From NCBI GenBank assembly GCA_024404655.1, contig JAKSPR010000171.1, positions 1-6,439 on the forward strand: 6,439 bases of DNA. Direction: 5' to 3'. The notes beneath the pieces were generated by a model, which ran no database searches, was not told the DNA's origin, and worked only from the letters and a program-made list of their open reading frames with translations. Positions 1 through 5,911 of the stretch are shown piece after piece; within the stretch, counting starts at the first letter, position 1, and each line of letters starts with the position of its first letter. A program made the position numbers and the translations under genes. The DNA comes from Clostridia bacterium (GTDB taxonomy: Bacteria; Bacillota; Clostridia; Oscillospirales; CAG-272).

Positions 1-92
1 TTGATGAGAAAGTTCTGTCCGAACTTTTTCTGGAACGTGATGCCGTGCCGCTGCATCAGGGTCTTTACATATCCGATGTCCGTCAATCTCAT
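1..92 (-). CDS. rsmA: 16S rRNA adenine dimethyltransferase RsmA (KsgA), N-terminal fragment
   Basis: Only the first 30 codons are present; the gene continues beyond position 1. The translation begins MRLTDIGYVKTLMQRHG and runs into KKFGQNFLI. FGQNFL(I/V) is the hallmark N-terminal motif of RsmA/KsgA, which starts the S-adenosylmethionine-binding region. The family dimethylates two adjacent adenines in the 3'-terminal hairpin of 16S rRNA (A1518 and A1519 in E. coli numbering) during 30S maturation in the cytoplasm. The ATG at 92-90 is preceded by a GAAAGAGG ribosome binding site about 6 nt upstream, and this N-terminus has the length usual for Clostridia. A matching promoter is seen at 188-216. 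The identity is firm despite the short fragment because the motif is very specific. Confidence 0.92.
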   Translation of the reverse strand, partial: MRLTDIGYVKTLMQRHGITFQKKFGQNFLI

Positions 93-132
93 GGAAATAC
101 CTCTTTCTCATCCTGAAAATCTTCAAAAATAC

Positions 133-161
133 TTGACAAATCGTCTGCGTCGTGTTATAAT
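133..161 (+). promoter_or_regulatory. Consensus sigma-A/sigma-70 promoter of the tRNA Thr-Tyr unit
   Basis: The -35 is TTGACA (133-138) and the -10 is TATAAT (156-161), both perfect consensus, with a 17-bp spacer. The predicted transcription start is near 168, giving a leader of about 70 nt before tRNA-Thr at 238. Such a perfect promoter is typical of stable RNA genes. It overlaps the 5' leader of rsmA on the other strand. Confidence 0.88.
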
Positions 162-187
162 ATCGTTTGTACGCAGATGTCCTTTCT

Positions 188-216
188 ATTATATCACAGA
201 TCGGCGCTGTTTGCAA
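188..216 (-). promoter_or_regulatory. Sigma-A promoter for rsmA
   Basis: Read on the minus strand, TTGCAA (216-211) and TATAAT (193-188) are separated by exactly 17 bp. Transcription would start near 181 and give an rsmA leader of about 89 nt. The promoter lies downstream of, and faces, the tRNA promoter at 133-161, so each transcript runs through the other promoter. Confidence 0.72.
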
Positions 217-237
217 GATAATTTCATAATTTCGGAT

Positions 238-313
238 GCTAATGTGGCTCAGTTGGTAGAGCAGTTGATTCGTAATCAACAGGTCACGGGTTCAAGTCCC
301 GTCATTAGCTCCA
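238..313 (+). tRNA. tRNA-Thr (anticodon CGT)
   Basis: A full 76-nt cloverleaf can be folded by eye. The acceptor stem is GCTAATG/CATTAGC (238-244 with 303-309), perfect over 7 bp. The D stem is GCTC/GAGC, and the anticodon stem GTTGA/TCAAC (264-268 with 276-280) carries the loop TTCGTAA. The T stem is ACGGG/CCCGT with loop TTCAAGT. The anticodon CGT (271-273) reads ACG, a threonine codon. CCA is encoded (311-313). The next tRNA begins at the very next base. Confidence 0.96.
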
Positions 314-399
314 GGGGGATTTCCCGAGTGGCCAAAGGGGACAGACTGTAAATCTGCTGTCTATCGACTTCGGTGGTCCGAATCCACCATCCCCCACCA
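314..399 (+). tRNA. tRNA-Tyr (anticodon GTA)
   Basis: This is an 86-nt class II tRNA with a long variable arm, as expected for bacterial tyrosine tRNA. The acceptor stem GGGGGAT/ATCCCCC is perfect, and the 3' CCA (397-399) is encoded. The D stem is CCC/GGG. The anticodon loop CTGTAAA holds GTA at 348-350. The variable arm is about 358-371 and the T stem is GGTGG/CCACC (372-376 with 384-388). Two oddities are visible. The T loop reads TCCGAAT, so the normally invariant T55 is C (position 378), and the first pair of the anticodon stem is an A-C mismatch (341 with 357). There is no spacer from tRNA-Thr, so the two must be processed from one precursor. Confidence 0.95.
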
Positions 400-400
400 G

Positions 401-432
401 AAAAAGGACTTTGCGGATGCAAAGTCCTTTTT
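401..432 (+). terminator. Rho-independent terminator of the tRNA unit
   Basis: A 13-bp perfect inverted repeat (401-413 with 420-432, core AAGGACTTTG) flanks a 6-nt loop, and the 3' arm ends in five T residues. It begins 1 nt after the CCA of tRNA-Tyr, which fixes the end of the tRNA transcript. A-rich and T-rich ends make it potentially bidirectional. Confidence 0.92.
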
Positions 433-439
433 CAATTAA

Positions 440-632
440 ATCCACCCTGCCGGGCGGGTGAAATCCACTGCGTGGATGAAATCGCCTTCGGCGATGATAT
501 CCGCTGCGGCGGATAAATCCCCAACAGCGGTTCCCGCTGTTGATGGGGGGGCGGATTTGATTTCATCCTTCGGCGCAGCCGGAGGATTTCATCTGAGCAC
601 AGTGAAGATTTCATCCCGCCGGACGGCGGGAT
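440..632. repeat. Array of short hairpins in mirror-image arrangement
   Basis: At least seven short inverted repeats stand side by side. They are 443-460 (5 bp), 463-477 (ATCCAC/GTGGAT), 481-495 (ATCGCC/GGCGAT), 499-514 (ATCCGC/GCGGAT), 522-542 (CAACAGCGG/CCGCTGTTG, 9 bp), 565-587 (10 bp with one G-T pair) and 613-632 (ATCCCGCC/GGCGGGAT). A degenerate unit lies at 591-609. Units at 463, 481, 499 and 517 start exactly 18 bp apart. Left of 522-542 the linkers read ATGAAATC or close variants; right of it they read GATTTCATC, the reverse complement, so the array is symmetric about the central hairpin. From 633 to 705 the pattern decays and no gene is seen. The short open frames across the array give low-complexity, non-conserved proteins and are not believed. 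It may be a REP-like or miniature mobile element; its function is unknown. Confidence 0.82.
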
Positions 633-705
633 TTCATTTGTTCTTCATCCGGGGCGGAATCATCCTGACTGGTGGGGATTCTTTTCATTTTCCCGTCGTT
701 TTTAC

Positions 706-734
706 TTGCATTCTTCTATAAAAGGTGATATACT
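706..734 (+). promoter_or_regulatory. Likely sigma-A promoter upstream of the broken four-helix-bundle gene
   Basis: TTGCAT (706-711) and TATACT (729-734) are separated by 17 bp. The predicted start is near 741, about 66 nt before the ATG at 807. Because only 46 nt separate the broken gene from the phospholipase-family gene at 1204, this promoter may serve both. Confidence 0.6.
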
Positions 735-806
735 GATTAAGACGAATCATGCTGATAGAAAATCCAGTTTGAAAATCTTTCCAATTTCTGAAAGGACGAT
801 CGGGCG

Positions 807-1157
807 ATGGCAGTAAACCAGCTCATGGATATGTCTATGGATTTCTCTGTTGCGGTAATGAAATAATGTGATACCATAACAGGGCATTCTTCTCTTACAA
901 ATCAACTGGAACGTTCTGCCACCTCTATCGGAGCAAATATCCGGGAAGCGCAGTATGCTCATAGAACTATGGATTTCATTGCAAAATTTCAGATTGCCCT
1001 GAAAGAAGCAAACGAGACAGAATACTGGATCGAGCTCTTTATACGCGCTGACATCATTCCTCCCGATTATGCAAAGACTCTGCTGCACGACTGCGGGGTG
1101 ATCCGCCGGATGCTGATATCCTCCATTAACACAGCAAAAGGAAATCTGAAAAAATAA
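807..1157 (+). pseudogene. Four-helix-bundle (S23-type, TIGR02436-like) protein, interrupted by one stop codon
   Basis: From ATG 807 the frame reads MAVNQLMDMSMDFSVAVMK, then TAA at 864-866 (codon 20), then continues without any frame change to the TAA at 1155-1157. The downstream part contains SATSIGANIREAQYAH and FQIALKEANETEYW, the core signature of the bacterial four-helix-bundle family that includes the proteins encoded in 23S rRNA intervening sequences and is related in fold to Avd of diversity-generating retroelements. With codon 20 read as an amino acid the product would be 116 residues, the normal family size. A single base change (for example TTA to TAA) would explain the break. An AAAGGA site lies about 10 nt before ATG 807. 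The only later in-frame ATG (969) would give 62 residues lacking the first helix. The molecular function of stand-alone members is not known. A sequencing error is the main alternative. Confidence 0.83.
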
Positions 1158-1203
1158 GTCCACATTCAACACAGCCCGATACGGGAGAAAGGCGGTATCT
1201 GCT

Positions 1204-1953
1204 ATGGCCTCTTGGATCACGCATCTGATGATCGCGGACCGGATCATGCCGGTGGTTCCGTGGCTTGACCGGCGGGGATTCTGCGTGGGGAACATCGCGC
1301 CGGACTGCAACATTGAAAACGAGGACTGGACCGCCTTTACGCCATCGAGAGAGGTCACGCACTGGATACAGGGAAAGCGGAAATCCCTCTCGGACTGCGA
1401 ATATTTCCTTGAAAATTATGTTCTGCCCCGCAGAGAGCAATTATCGGGGAACGAAGAGTTTTCCTTTCTGATCGGATATTATACGCATCTTGTGGCCGAT
1501 GCGGTCTATGACCCGATGCTCAAGGATCCCGGGCGTCTGCATACTATGTGGGGGCGGATGATGGAATCGGACAAGTACGGGGATATGGCGCGGGAACTTG
1601 CCGTGAGTTTTCTGAATTCCAAGCTGATCATGTCAAAAGAAGAGCGACTTGCGGATATTTCCCTGATCGAAGCGGAATATCTTTATCATCATCCGGAATC
1701 GGGGTATCTGACCGAGATTCTTCCGCTGCGGGAGTTTCCAGATTATCTTAATTATCTTCCCCACGGGGCGATTGTGCGCAAGACGGGGAACATGGCGCTG
1801 CCGGCCTACGTACCGGGCAGCCCGGACCCCATTGCCGTTTCGCGCGGAGAGCTCTATGCGTTCATCGACGACACGGTGGAGCGGGTGACAAAGCGGATCT
1901 CGGAGCTCGGACAGGGTGGTCTGATTCCCGCGTACTGCATGAACCGGATATAA
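1204..1953 (+). CDS. Zinc-dependent phospholipase C family protein
   Basis: The 249-residue product opens MASWITHLMIADRI and resembles the short, non-secreted branch of the zinc-dependent phospholipase C family (Pfam Zn_dep_PLPC type). Candidate metal ligands fall in the family order: H7 in the WITHL start, D34 in GNIAPDCN, H53 in REVTHW, then H95 and D99 in GYYTHLVAD, an HxxxD pair like that of the classical enzymes. No signal peptide or membrane segment is seen, so it probably acts in the cytoplasm, unlike clostridial alpha-toxin. The substrate cannot be told; a phosphodiester or phospholipid hydrolase role is inferred from fold only. The start is supported by AGAAAGGCGG ending about 8 nt upstream. 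It follows the broken four-helix-bundle gene by 46 nt, converges with the aminotransferase gene, and ends at the terminator at 1958-1988. Confidence 0.82.
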   Translation: MASWITHLMIADRIMPVVPWLDRRGFCVGNIAPDCNIENEDWTAFTPSREVTHWIQGKRKSLSDCEYFLENYVLPRREQLSGNEEFSFLIGYYTHLVADAVYDPMLKDPGRLHTMWGRMMESDKYGDMARELAVSFLNSKLIMSKEERLADISLIEAEYLYHHPESGYLTEILPLREFPDYLNYLPHGAIVRKTGNMALPAYVPGSPDPIAVSRGELYAFIDDTVERVTKRISELGQGGLIPAYCMNRI

Positions 1954-1957
1954 GAAC

Positions 1958-1988
1958 AGCCCGGAGAATCCAAACGGTTCTCCGGGCT
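1958..1988. terminator. Hairpin terminator shared by convergent genes
   Basis: An 11-bp perfect stem (AGCCCGGAGAA, 1958-1968, with TTCTCCGGGCT, 1978-1988) encloses a 9-nt loop. It lies 4 nt after the phospholipase-family stop on the plus strand and 21 nt after the aminotransferase stop on the minus strand. The plus-strand tail is T-rich but interrupted (1993-2001); the minus-strand tail is weaker. It probably serves both genes. Confidence 0.8.
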
Positions 1989-2009
1989 AAACTTTTGTTT
2001 TGGGATTGC

Positions 2010-3218
2010 TTATGCCTTTGCAAGCATATCCTTGATGATTCTGCCGAGGATCGCGGTACCCTTGACGATATCGTCATCGGAGGGCATGGAGTAGTTGAGA
2101 CGGAAGGACTGGGACGGTGCGTCCTGATCGCAGTTGAATGCGGTACCGGGGACGACGAAGACCTTCTCGGCGACTGCTGCCTTGACAAACGCATTCATAT
2201 CAAGGCCGTCGGGCAGTGTGCACCACAGGAAGATACCGCCCTCGGGCTTTGTGAACTTGACACAGGAGGGGAGTTCCTTTTCGAGGCAGGAGAGCATCAG
2301 CTGTGCCTTATGGCGGTACAGGGCGCGGATTTCCTCGATGTGGGTATCCATATCATAGCGGGAGAGGTATTCTGCGCAGATCATCTGGAAGAAGATGTTG
2401 GTATGAACGTCCTCGACCTGCTTTGCGACGACGATCTTGGCGACCAGTGCTTCGTTTGCGCAGAGGAAACCGATTCTCATGCCGGCGGACAGAACCTTGG
2501 AGAAGGAACCGCCGTAAATGACGCGGCCGTCGGTATCCATGCTCTTGATGGTGGGAACTTCCTCACCGGCGAAGCGAAGCTCACCGTAGGGGTTGTCCTC
2601 GAAGATCAGGGTATCATACTTCCGTGCGAGCTCGTAAACGGCCTTGCGCTTTTCAAGGGAGGTGGTGATACCGCCGGGATTCTGGAAGGTGGGGATTAAG
2701 TAGATCATCTTGGTGTTGGGGTTTGCCTTGAGGGCAGCCTCCAGGCCTTCCAGAGAAATGCCGTCGTCCTCCAGTTCCACGCCGACCAGCTTTGCGCCGC
2801 AGGAACGGAAAGCGTTGAGTGCGCCGATGAAGCTGGGGTTCTCTGCGATGACAACATCGCCTTCGTTGCAGAGGACCTTGCAGGTCAGCTCGATTGCCTG
2901 CTGACCACCGGTGGTGATGATGGTGGTATCATCGGCTGCGCCGATGTTGAAATGGGTTTTCAGTCTGTCTGCGACCAGTTCACGGAGCTTGGGATAGCCC
3001 TCGGTGACGGAGTACTGCAGAGCCGCAACGGGATTCTTTTCAAGGATCTCTGCGGAGATTGCGGCAAATTCCTTGACGGGGAAAGAGTCGGGCGCGGGAT
3101 TGCCGCCGGAGAAGGAGATAGCGCCGGGGGTACCGAGGCTCTTGAAGATCTCACGGATGGCAGAGGGCTTCATGCCGACGAATTTATCGGAAATCTTGTA
3201 ATTCATGGGATGGTTCAT
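2010..3218 (-). CDS. PLP-dependent aminotransferase (fold type I, LysN/aromatic aminotransferase-like)
   Basis: The product has 402 residues, the usual length for class I/II aminotransferases. Visible family landmarks are FSGGNPAPDSFP (about 36-47), TTGGQQAIEL (102-111), PTFQNPGG with N180, EDNPYGELRF with D208 and Y211, SFSK with the pyridoxal phosphate lysine K241, MRIGF with R248, and SFRLNYS with R373, which should bind the substrate carboxylate. The pattern matches the 2-aminoadipate/aromatic/MocR-like group. There is no DNA-binding domain, so it is an enzyme and not a regulator. Being the third gene of an iorA-iorB operon, 24 nt after iorB, it probably makes aryl-2-oxo acids such as indolepyruvate or phenylpyruvate; this substrate is inference. 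The start is ambiguous: ATG 3218 lies very close to an AAAGGAAAGG site, and ATG 3206 (MNYKIS) is equally plausible. Confidence 0.9.
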   Translation of the reverse strand: MNHPMNYKISDKFVGMKPSAIREIFKSLGTPGAISFSGGNPAPDSFPVKEFAAISAEILEKNPVAALQYSVTEGYPKLRELVADRLKTHFNIGAADDTTIITTGGQQAIELTCKVLCNEGDVVIAENPSFIGALNAFRSCGAKLVGVELEDDGISLEGLEAALKANPNTKMIYLIPTFQNPGGITTSLEKRKAVYELARKYDTLIFEDNPYGELRFAGEEVPTIKSMDTDGRVIYGGSFSKVLSAGMRIGFLCANEALVAKIVVAKQVEDVHTNIFFQMICAEYLSRYDMDTHIEEIRALYRHKAQLMLSCLEKELPSCVKFTKPEGGIFLWCTLPDGLDMNAFVKAAVAEKVFVVPGTAFNCDQDAPSQSFRLNYSMPSDDDIVKGTAILGRIIKDMLAKA

Positions 3219-3242
3219 TCCTTTCCTTTACAGGTTACGTGC

Positions 3243-3818
3243 TTATTTATGGGTATAGCCCATTTCAAAGGCTTTCAGGTTCACATCGAGGAACTTCGGG
3301 GGGACGGTGGTCTTAAGGACTTCGATCCATGTCTCCTTGGGGATATCGGTGGAAGCGGCGAGGATACCGATCAGAACGACGTTTGCCGCCTTGATGGTGC
3401 CGGCCTCCTTTGCCATGGAGAGCGCATCGCAGGTGACGATCTTTGCCCGCTCCGCGATCTTCTCACAGAGATTTTCGGGATAGACCGCAGCGCCGGTGAT
3501 GACGGGCATGGGGTCGATCTTCTGGGTACCGGTGATGACCGTTCCGCCTTCGGCGAGGTACGGCAGTGCGCGGTATGCCTCCAGCTGTTCAAATGCGAGG
3601 ACGATATCCGCCTCCCCCTCACCGATGATGGGGGAATAGACCTTTTCGCCGTACTTGACGTAGGTGACGACAGAGCCGCCGCGCTGGCTCATACCGTGGA
3701 CTTCGGAGACCTTGACATCAAAGCCTTCACGGCTGAGGGCGTTGCCGAGGATGCGGCTTGCAAGCAGTGTTCCCTGACCGCCGACACCGACGATCATAAT
3801 ATTCTTTGTGGTTTTCAT
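3243..3818 (-). CDS. iorB: Indolepyruvate oxidoreductase subunit beta (IorB)
   Basis: The 191-residue product begins MKTTKNIMIVGVGGQGT and has EVHGMSQRGGSV at about 39-50. GVGGQG and the HGMSQRGG motif define the gamma-type domain of 2-oxoacid:ferredoxin oxidoreductases, here in its stand-alone IorB form. Together with IorA it oxidatively decarboxylates aryl pyruvates to aryl-acetyl-CoA, passing electrons to ferredoxin in the cytoplasm. The start at 3818 is chosen because a perfect AGGAGG lies 7 to 8 nt upstream; an upstream ATG (3857) would add 13 residues overlapping iorA and has no such site. The site starts at the iorA stop codon (TAAGGAGGG), a layout typical of translational coupling. 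The length is normal for the family. Confidence 0.95.
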   Translation of the reverse strand: MKTTKNIMIVGVGGQGTLLASRILGNALSREGFDVKVSEVHGMSQRGGSVVTYVKYGEKVYSPIIGEGEADIVLAFEQLEAYRALPYLAEGGTVITGTQKIDPMPVITGAAVYPENLCEKIAERAKIVTCDALSMAKEAGTIKAANVVLIGILAASTDIPKETWIEVLKTTVPPKFLDVNLKAFEMGYTHK

Positions 3819-3831
3819 TTCCGTTCCCTCC

Positions 3832-5589
3832 TTAGCCTTCAACCTTTTCAATCGCATGGAACGGGCAGATGTTGACGCACAGTCCGCAGCCGTTGCACTG
3901 GTTCGGGTCGATGACGATTTTGCCGTCTTCGCGCTTGGAAATCGCCGGGCAGCCCATCTTCATGCACATGCCGCACTTCTTGCAGGCATCGGTGGAGACG
4001 CAGTGGCCGGTATACTTGACGGTCTTCAGAAGTGCGCAGGGACGCTGTGCAATGACGACAGCGGGCTCATCGAGGGCGACTGCTTCCTTGACTGCTGCTT
4101 CAAACGCCTTGACGTCGAAGGGATCCGCGACCTTGACGTGATCCACGCCGACGGCATGGCAGAGCATTTCGAGATCGACTTCCTTGGTGGCCTCACCGCG
4201 GATGGTACGTCCGGTGGTGGGGTTATCCTGATGACCGGTCATGCCGGTGATGGAGTTGTCGAGAATGATGACGGTATTGATGCCCTTGTTGTAAACGATA
4301 TCCACAAGGCCGGTGATGCCGGAGTGCATGAAGGTGGAGTCGCCGATGACGGAGACCAGCTTCTTTGCAAATTCATCGCCTCTTGCCTTTGCCATACCGA
4401 GAGCGCCGGAGACGGATGCGCCCATACAGACGGTGGTATCAACGGAAGCAAGGGGAGCCGCTGCGCCGAGGGTGTAGCAGCCGATATCGCCGGAAACGGT
4501 CAGTCCCAGCTTCTTGAGGACGTAGAAGGTGCCTCTGTGGGGGCAGCCTGCGCACATGACCGGAGGTCTGACCGGGATCTTTTCGATCTCGGCGTGGGAG
4601 ACGGGTGCTTCGCCAAGGACGACGGATGCGATCATGGCGGGGGTGTATTCGCCCAGCAGCGTGAAACATTCCTTGCCGCAGACGTTCATGCCGATGGCAC
4701 GGCAGTGGGTCTCGATGACCGGATCCAGTTCTTCAATGACATAGACAACGTCGCAGGCAGCGGCGAAGGCTTTCAGCTTTTCCACCGGCAGGGGGTAGAC
4801 CATACCGAGCTTGCAGTAGCTGACCTTATCGCCCAGCGCTTCATGTGCGTACATGGCAGTGATGCCGTTGACAATGACACCGACGCGCTTGCCGTCAACG
4901 GTCTTGTCGGTCATCTCACAGGTATTGAGGGGAGAGGTCTCGGCAAGAGCGATGAGCTTCTTTGTGCGCTCCTCGACCACAACGTGGCGGGGACGGGCAT
5001 TGGCGGGCATCATGACGTTCTTTGCGATGTTCTTTTCATAGGGCTTGAGCTCGATCTGCGCGCGCTCACCGGTCTCCACAAGGCTCTGGGAGTGGGAAAC
5101 GCGGGTGGAAAGGCGGATGATGACAGGGGTATCGTATTCTTCACTCATGGCAAAAGCCTGCTTGGTGAAGGAAAGGCACTCCGCGGAATCGGAGGGCTCC
5201 AGCATGGGGACCTTTGCGGCCTGTCCATAGTGTCTGGAATCCTGTTCGTTCTGGGAAGAGTGCATGCCGGGGTCATCTGCGACACAGACGACAAGACCTG
5301 CATTTGCGCCGATATAGCTGACTGTGAACAGCGGGTCAGCCATGACATTGAGGCCGACGTGCTTGCAGCAGGTCATGGCGCGTCCGCCGCCGATGGAGGA
5401 GCCGATAGCAACCTCACATGCGACCTTTTCATTGGGTGCCCATTCGACGTAAACGTCTTCCTTCGGATAGGTGGCCATACATTCTGTGATTTCGGTACTG
5501 GGGGTACCGGGATAGGATGCCACGACACGGACGCCAGCTTCATAAGCGCCGCGCGCAACAGCCGCATTGCCGATCAATAATTCTTTCAT
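3832..5589 (-). CDS. iorA: Indolepyruvate:ferredoxin oxidoreductase subunit alpha (IorA)
   Basis: The full 585-residue IorA is present. The N-terminal pyrimidine-binding half includes ASYPGTPSTEI (24-34) and EWAPNEKVACEVAIG (49-63). CAGCPHRG lies at 346-353. The thiamine diphosphate and metal-binding motif starts at GDS (416-418) and continues to LDNSITGMTGHQ (443-454). A C-terminal ferredoxin-like domain carries two cysteine sets: C536, C539, C542, C547 (CxxCxxCxxxxCP) and C565, C568, C571, C575 (CxxCxxCxxxCP), fit for iron-sulfur clusters. No key residue is missing. The enzyme is oxygen-sensitive and typical of anaerobes; it makes aryl-acetyl-CoA from indolepyruvate, phenylpyruvate or 4-hydroxyphenylpyruvate with CoA and ferredoxin. 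It is first in the operon, with iorB 13 nt downstream. ATG 5589 gives the canonical start MKELLIGN, preceded by GAGGAGGG about 11 nt upstream. Confidence 0.97.
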   Translation of the reverse strand: MKELLIGNAAVARGAYEAGVRVVASYPGTPSTEITECMATYPKEDVYVEWAPNEKVACEVAIGSSIGGGRAMTCCKHVGLNVMADPLFTVSYIGANAGLVVCVADDPGMHSSQNEQDSRHYGQAAKVPMLEPSDSAECLSFTKQAFAMSEEYDTPVIIRLSTRVSHSQSLVETGERAQIELKPYEKNIAKNVMMPANARPRHVVVEERTKKLIALAETSPLNTCEMTDKTVDGKRVGVIVNGITAMYAHEALGDKVSYCKLGMVYPLPVEKLKAFAAACDVVYVIEELDPVIETHCRAIGMNVCGKECFTLLGEYTPAMIASVVLGEAPVSHAEIEKIPVRPPVMCAGCPHRGTFYVLKKLGLTVSGDIGCYTLGAAAPLASVDTTVCMGASVSGALGMAKARGDEFAKKLVSVIGDSTFMHSGITGLVDIVYNKGINTVIILDNSITGMTGHQDNPTTGRTIRGEATKEVDLEMLCHAVGVDHVKVADPFDVKAFEAAVKEAVALDEPAVVIAQRPCALLKTVKYTGHCVSTDACKKCGMCMKMGCPAISKREDGKIVIDPNQCNGCGLCVNICPFHAIEKVEG

Positions 5590-5607
5590 CGTACTGATTT
5601 CCCTCCT

Positions 5608-5643
5608 CGACCGTCGGGACGATTGTATCAGCCCTCACGGTCG
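5608..5643 (-). promoter_or_regulatory. Leader hairpin immediately upstream of the iorA ribosome binding site
   Basis: On the minus strand CGACCGT (5643-5637) pairs with ACGGTCG (5614-5608). Inside it, GGG/CCC and GAT/ATC can extend the stem with small internal loops. The 3' arm ends 2 nt or less from the AGGAGGG of iorA. No T run follows, so it is not a terminator. It could tune translation start, stabilise the mRNA 5' end, or act as a DNA palindrome for a repressor. No known riboswitch core or T-box motif (GGGTGGNACCGCG) was found in the leader. Confidence 0.5.
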
Positions 5644-5679
5644 GATGTTATTTTTTCTTATGCAGATGCTTGTCCTCCA

Positions 5680-5704
5680 CCCCGGAAAACCGGTGAATCC
5701 GGGG
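5680..5704 (-). promoter_or_regulatory. Second hairpin in the iorA leader
   Basis: CCCCGGA and TCCGGGG (5680-5686 with 5698-5704) form a 7-bp perfect stem with an 11-nt loop containing ACCGG. An alternative pairing of the loop CCGG with either arm is possible. It lies about 25 nt after the predicted transcription start. Whether it has a regulatory role cannot be told. Confidence 0.4.
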
Positions 5705-5733
5705 AAAACGGCTCCGGGCGGATATTATATAAT

Positions 5734-5762
5734 AGTATAACAGAGTGTATCCTTTTTTGCAA
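5734..5762 (-). promoter_or_regulatory. Likely sigma-A promoter of the iorA-iorB-aminotransferase operon
   Basis: On the minus strand TTGCAA (5762-5757) and TATACT (5739-5734) are separated by 17 bp. Transcription would start near 5727, leaving a leader of roughly 138 nt. A second TATAAT-like hexamer lies just downstream but lacks a -35 at proper distance. Confidence 0.65.
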
Positions 5763-5853
5763 GAGGTTTTCCCAAAGGTTTTGATTTTTCTTCATTTTCC
5801 ACGGTTTTCCCCTGGTTTTTTTGTATATTTATCCGCAGACCAAGTGCGATGTG

Positions 5854-5885
5854 AAAAACGGGACAGAGCACGATCATAATCCCGT
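5854..5885 (-). terminator. Possible terminator for transcripts coming from folC
   Basis: On the minus strand ACGGGA (5885-5880 side) pairs with TCCCGT (5863-5858 side), 6 bp with a 16-nt loop, followed by a T run (complement of 5858-5854). It is about 370 nt past the folC stop. The stem is short, so this is a weak call; no better terminator was seen nearer to folC. Confidence 0.35.
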
Positions 5886-5911
5886 CCGGCGGGTTTTTAC
5901 CTGTCTGTTTT

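Noticed and set aside
440..632. CRISPR array
   Set aside because: The repeated parts are short palindromes of changing sequence with 18- to 26-bp periodicity; there are no identical repeats separated by unique spacers, and no cas genes.
458..721. Open frames on both strands (458-721 plus, 432-614 minus) over the hairpin array
   Set aside because: They are read through repeated hairpin units, giving repetitive peptides with no domain; no ribosome site precedes them.
749..772. A second, earlier start for the four-helix-bundle gene (MLIENPV then stop, followed by KSFQF)
   Set aside because: It resembles the N-terminus of other family members, but it is in a different frame, stops at once and would duplicate the region already supplied from ATG 807. 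Likely coincidence.
747..1440. Minus-strand open frames (747-1358 and 1126-1440)
   Set aside because: They are antisense to the four-helix-bundle and phospholipase-family genes, whose plus-strand translations match known families.
2952..3875. A 307-codon plus-strand open frame across iorB and the aminotransferase start (similar ones at 1995-2699)
   Set aside because: They lie antisense to well-recognised genes, have no ribosome sites of note, and have low-complexity Gly/Asp-rich products.
3808..5580. A 590-codon open frame on the plus strand, opposite iorA
   Set aside because: It is the exact shadow of iorA caused by its codon usage. The translation has no recognisable domain, while the minus strand gives a complete IorA with all motifs.
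5590..5727. T-box or known amino acid riboswitch in the iorA leader
   Set aside because: The conserved T-box core GGGTGGNACCGCG is absent (only GGGTGGAGGAC occurs), and no terminator/antiterminator pair with a T run is present.
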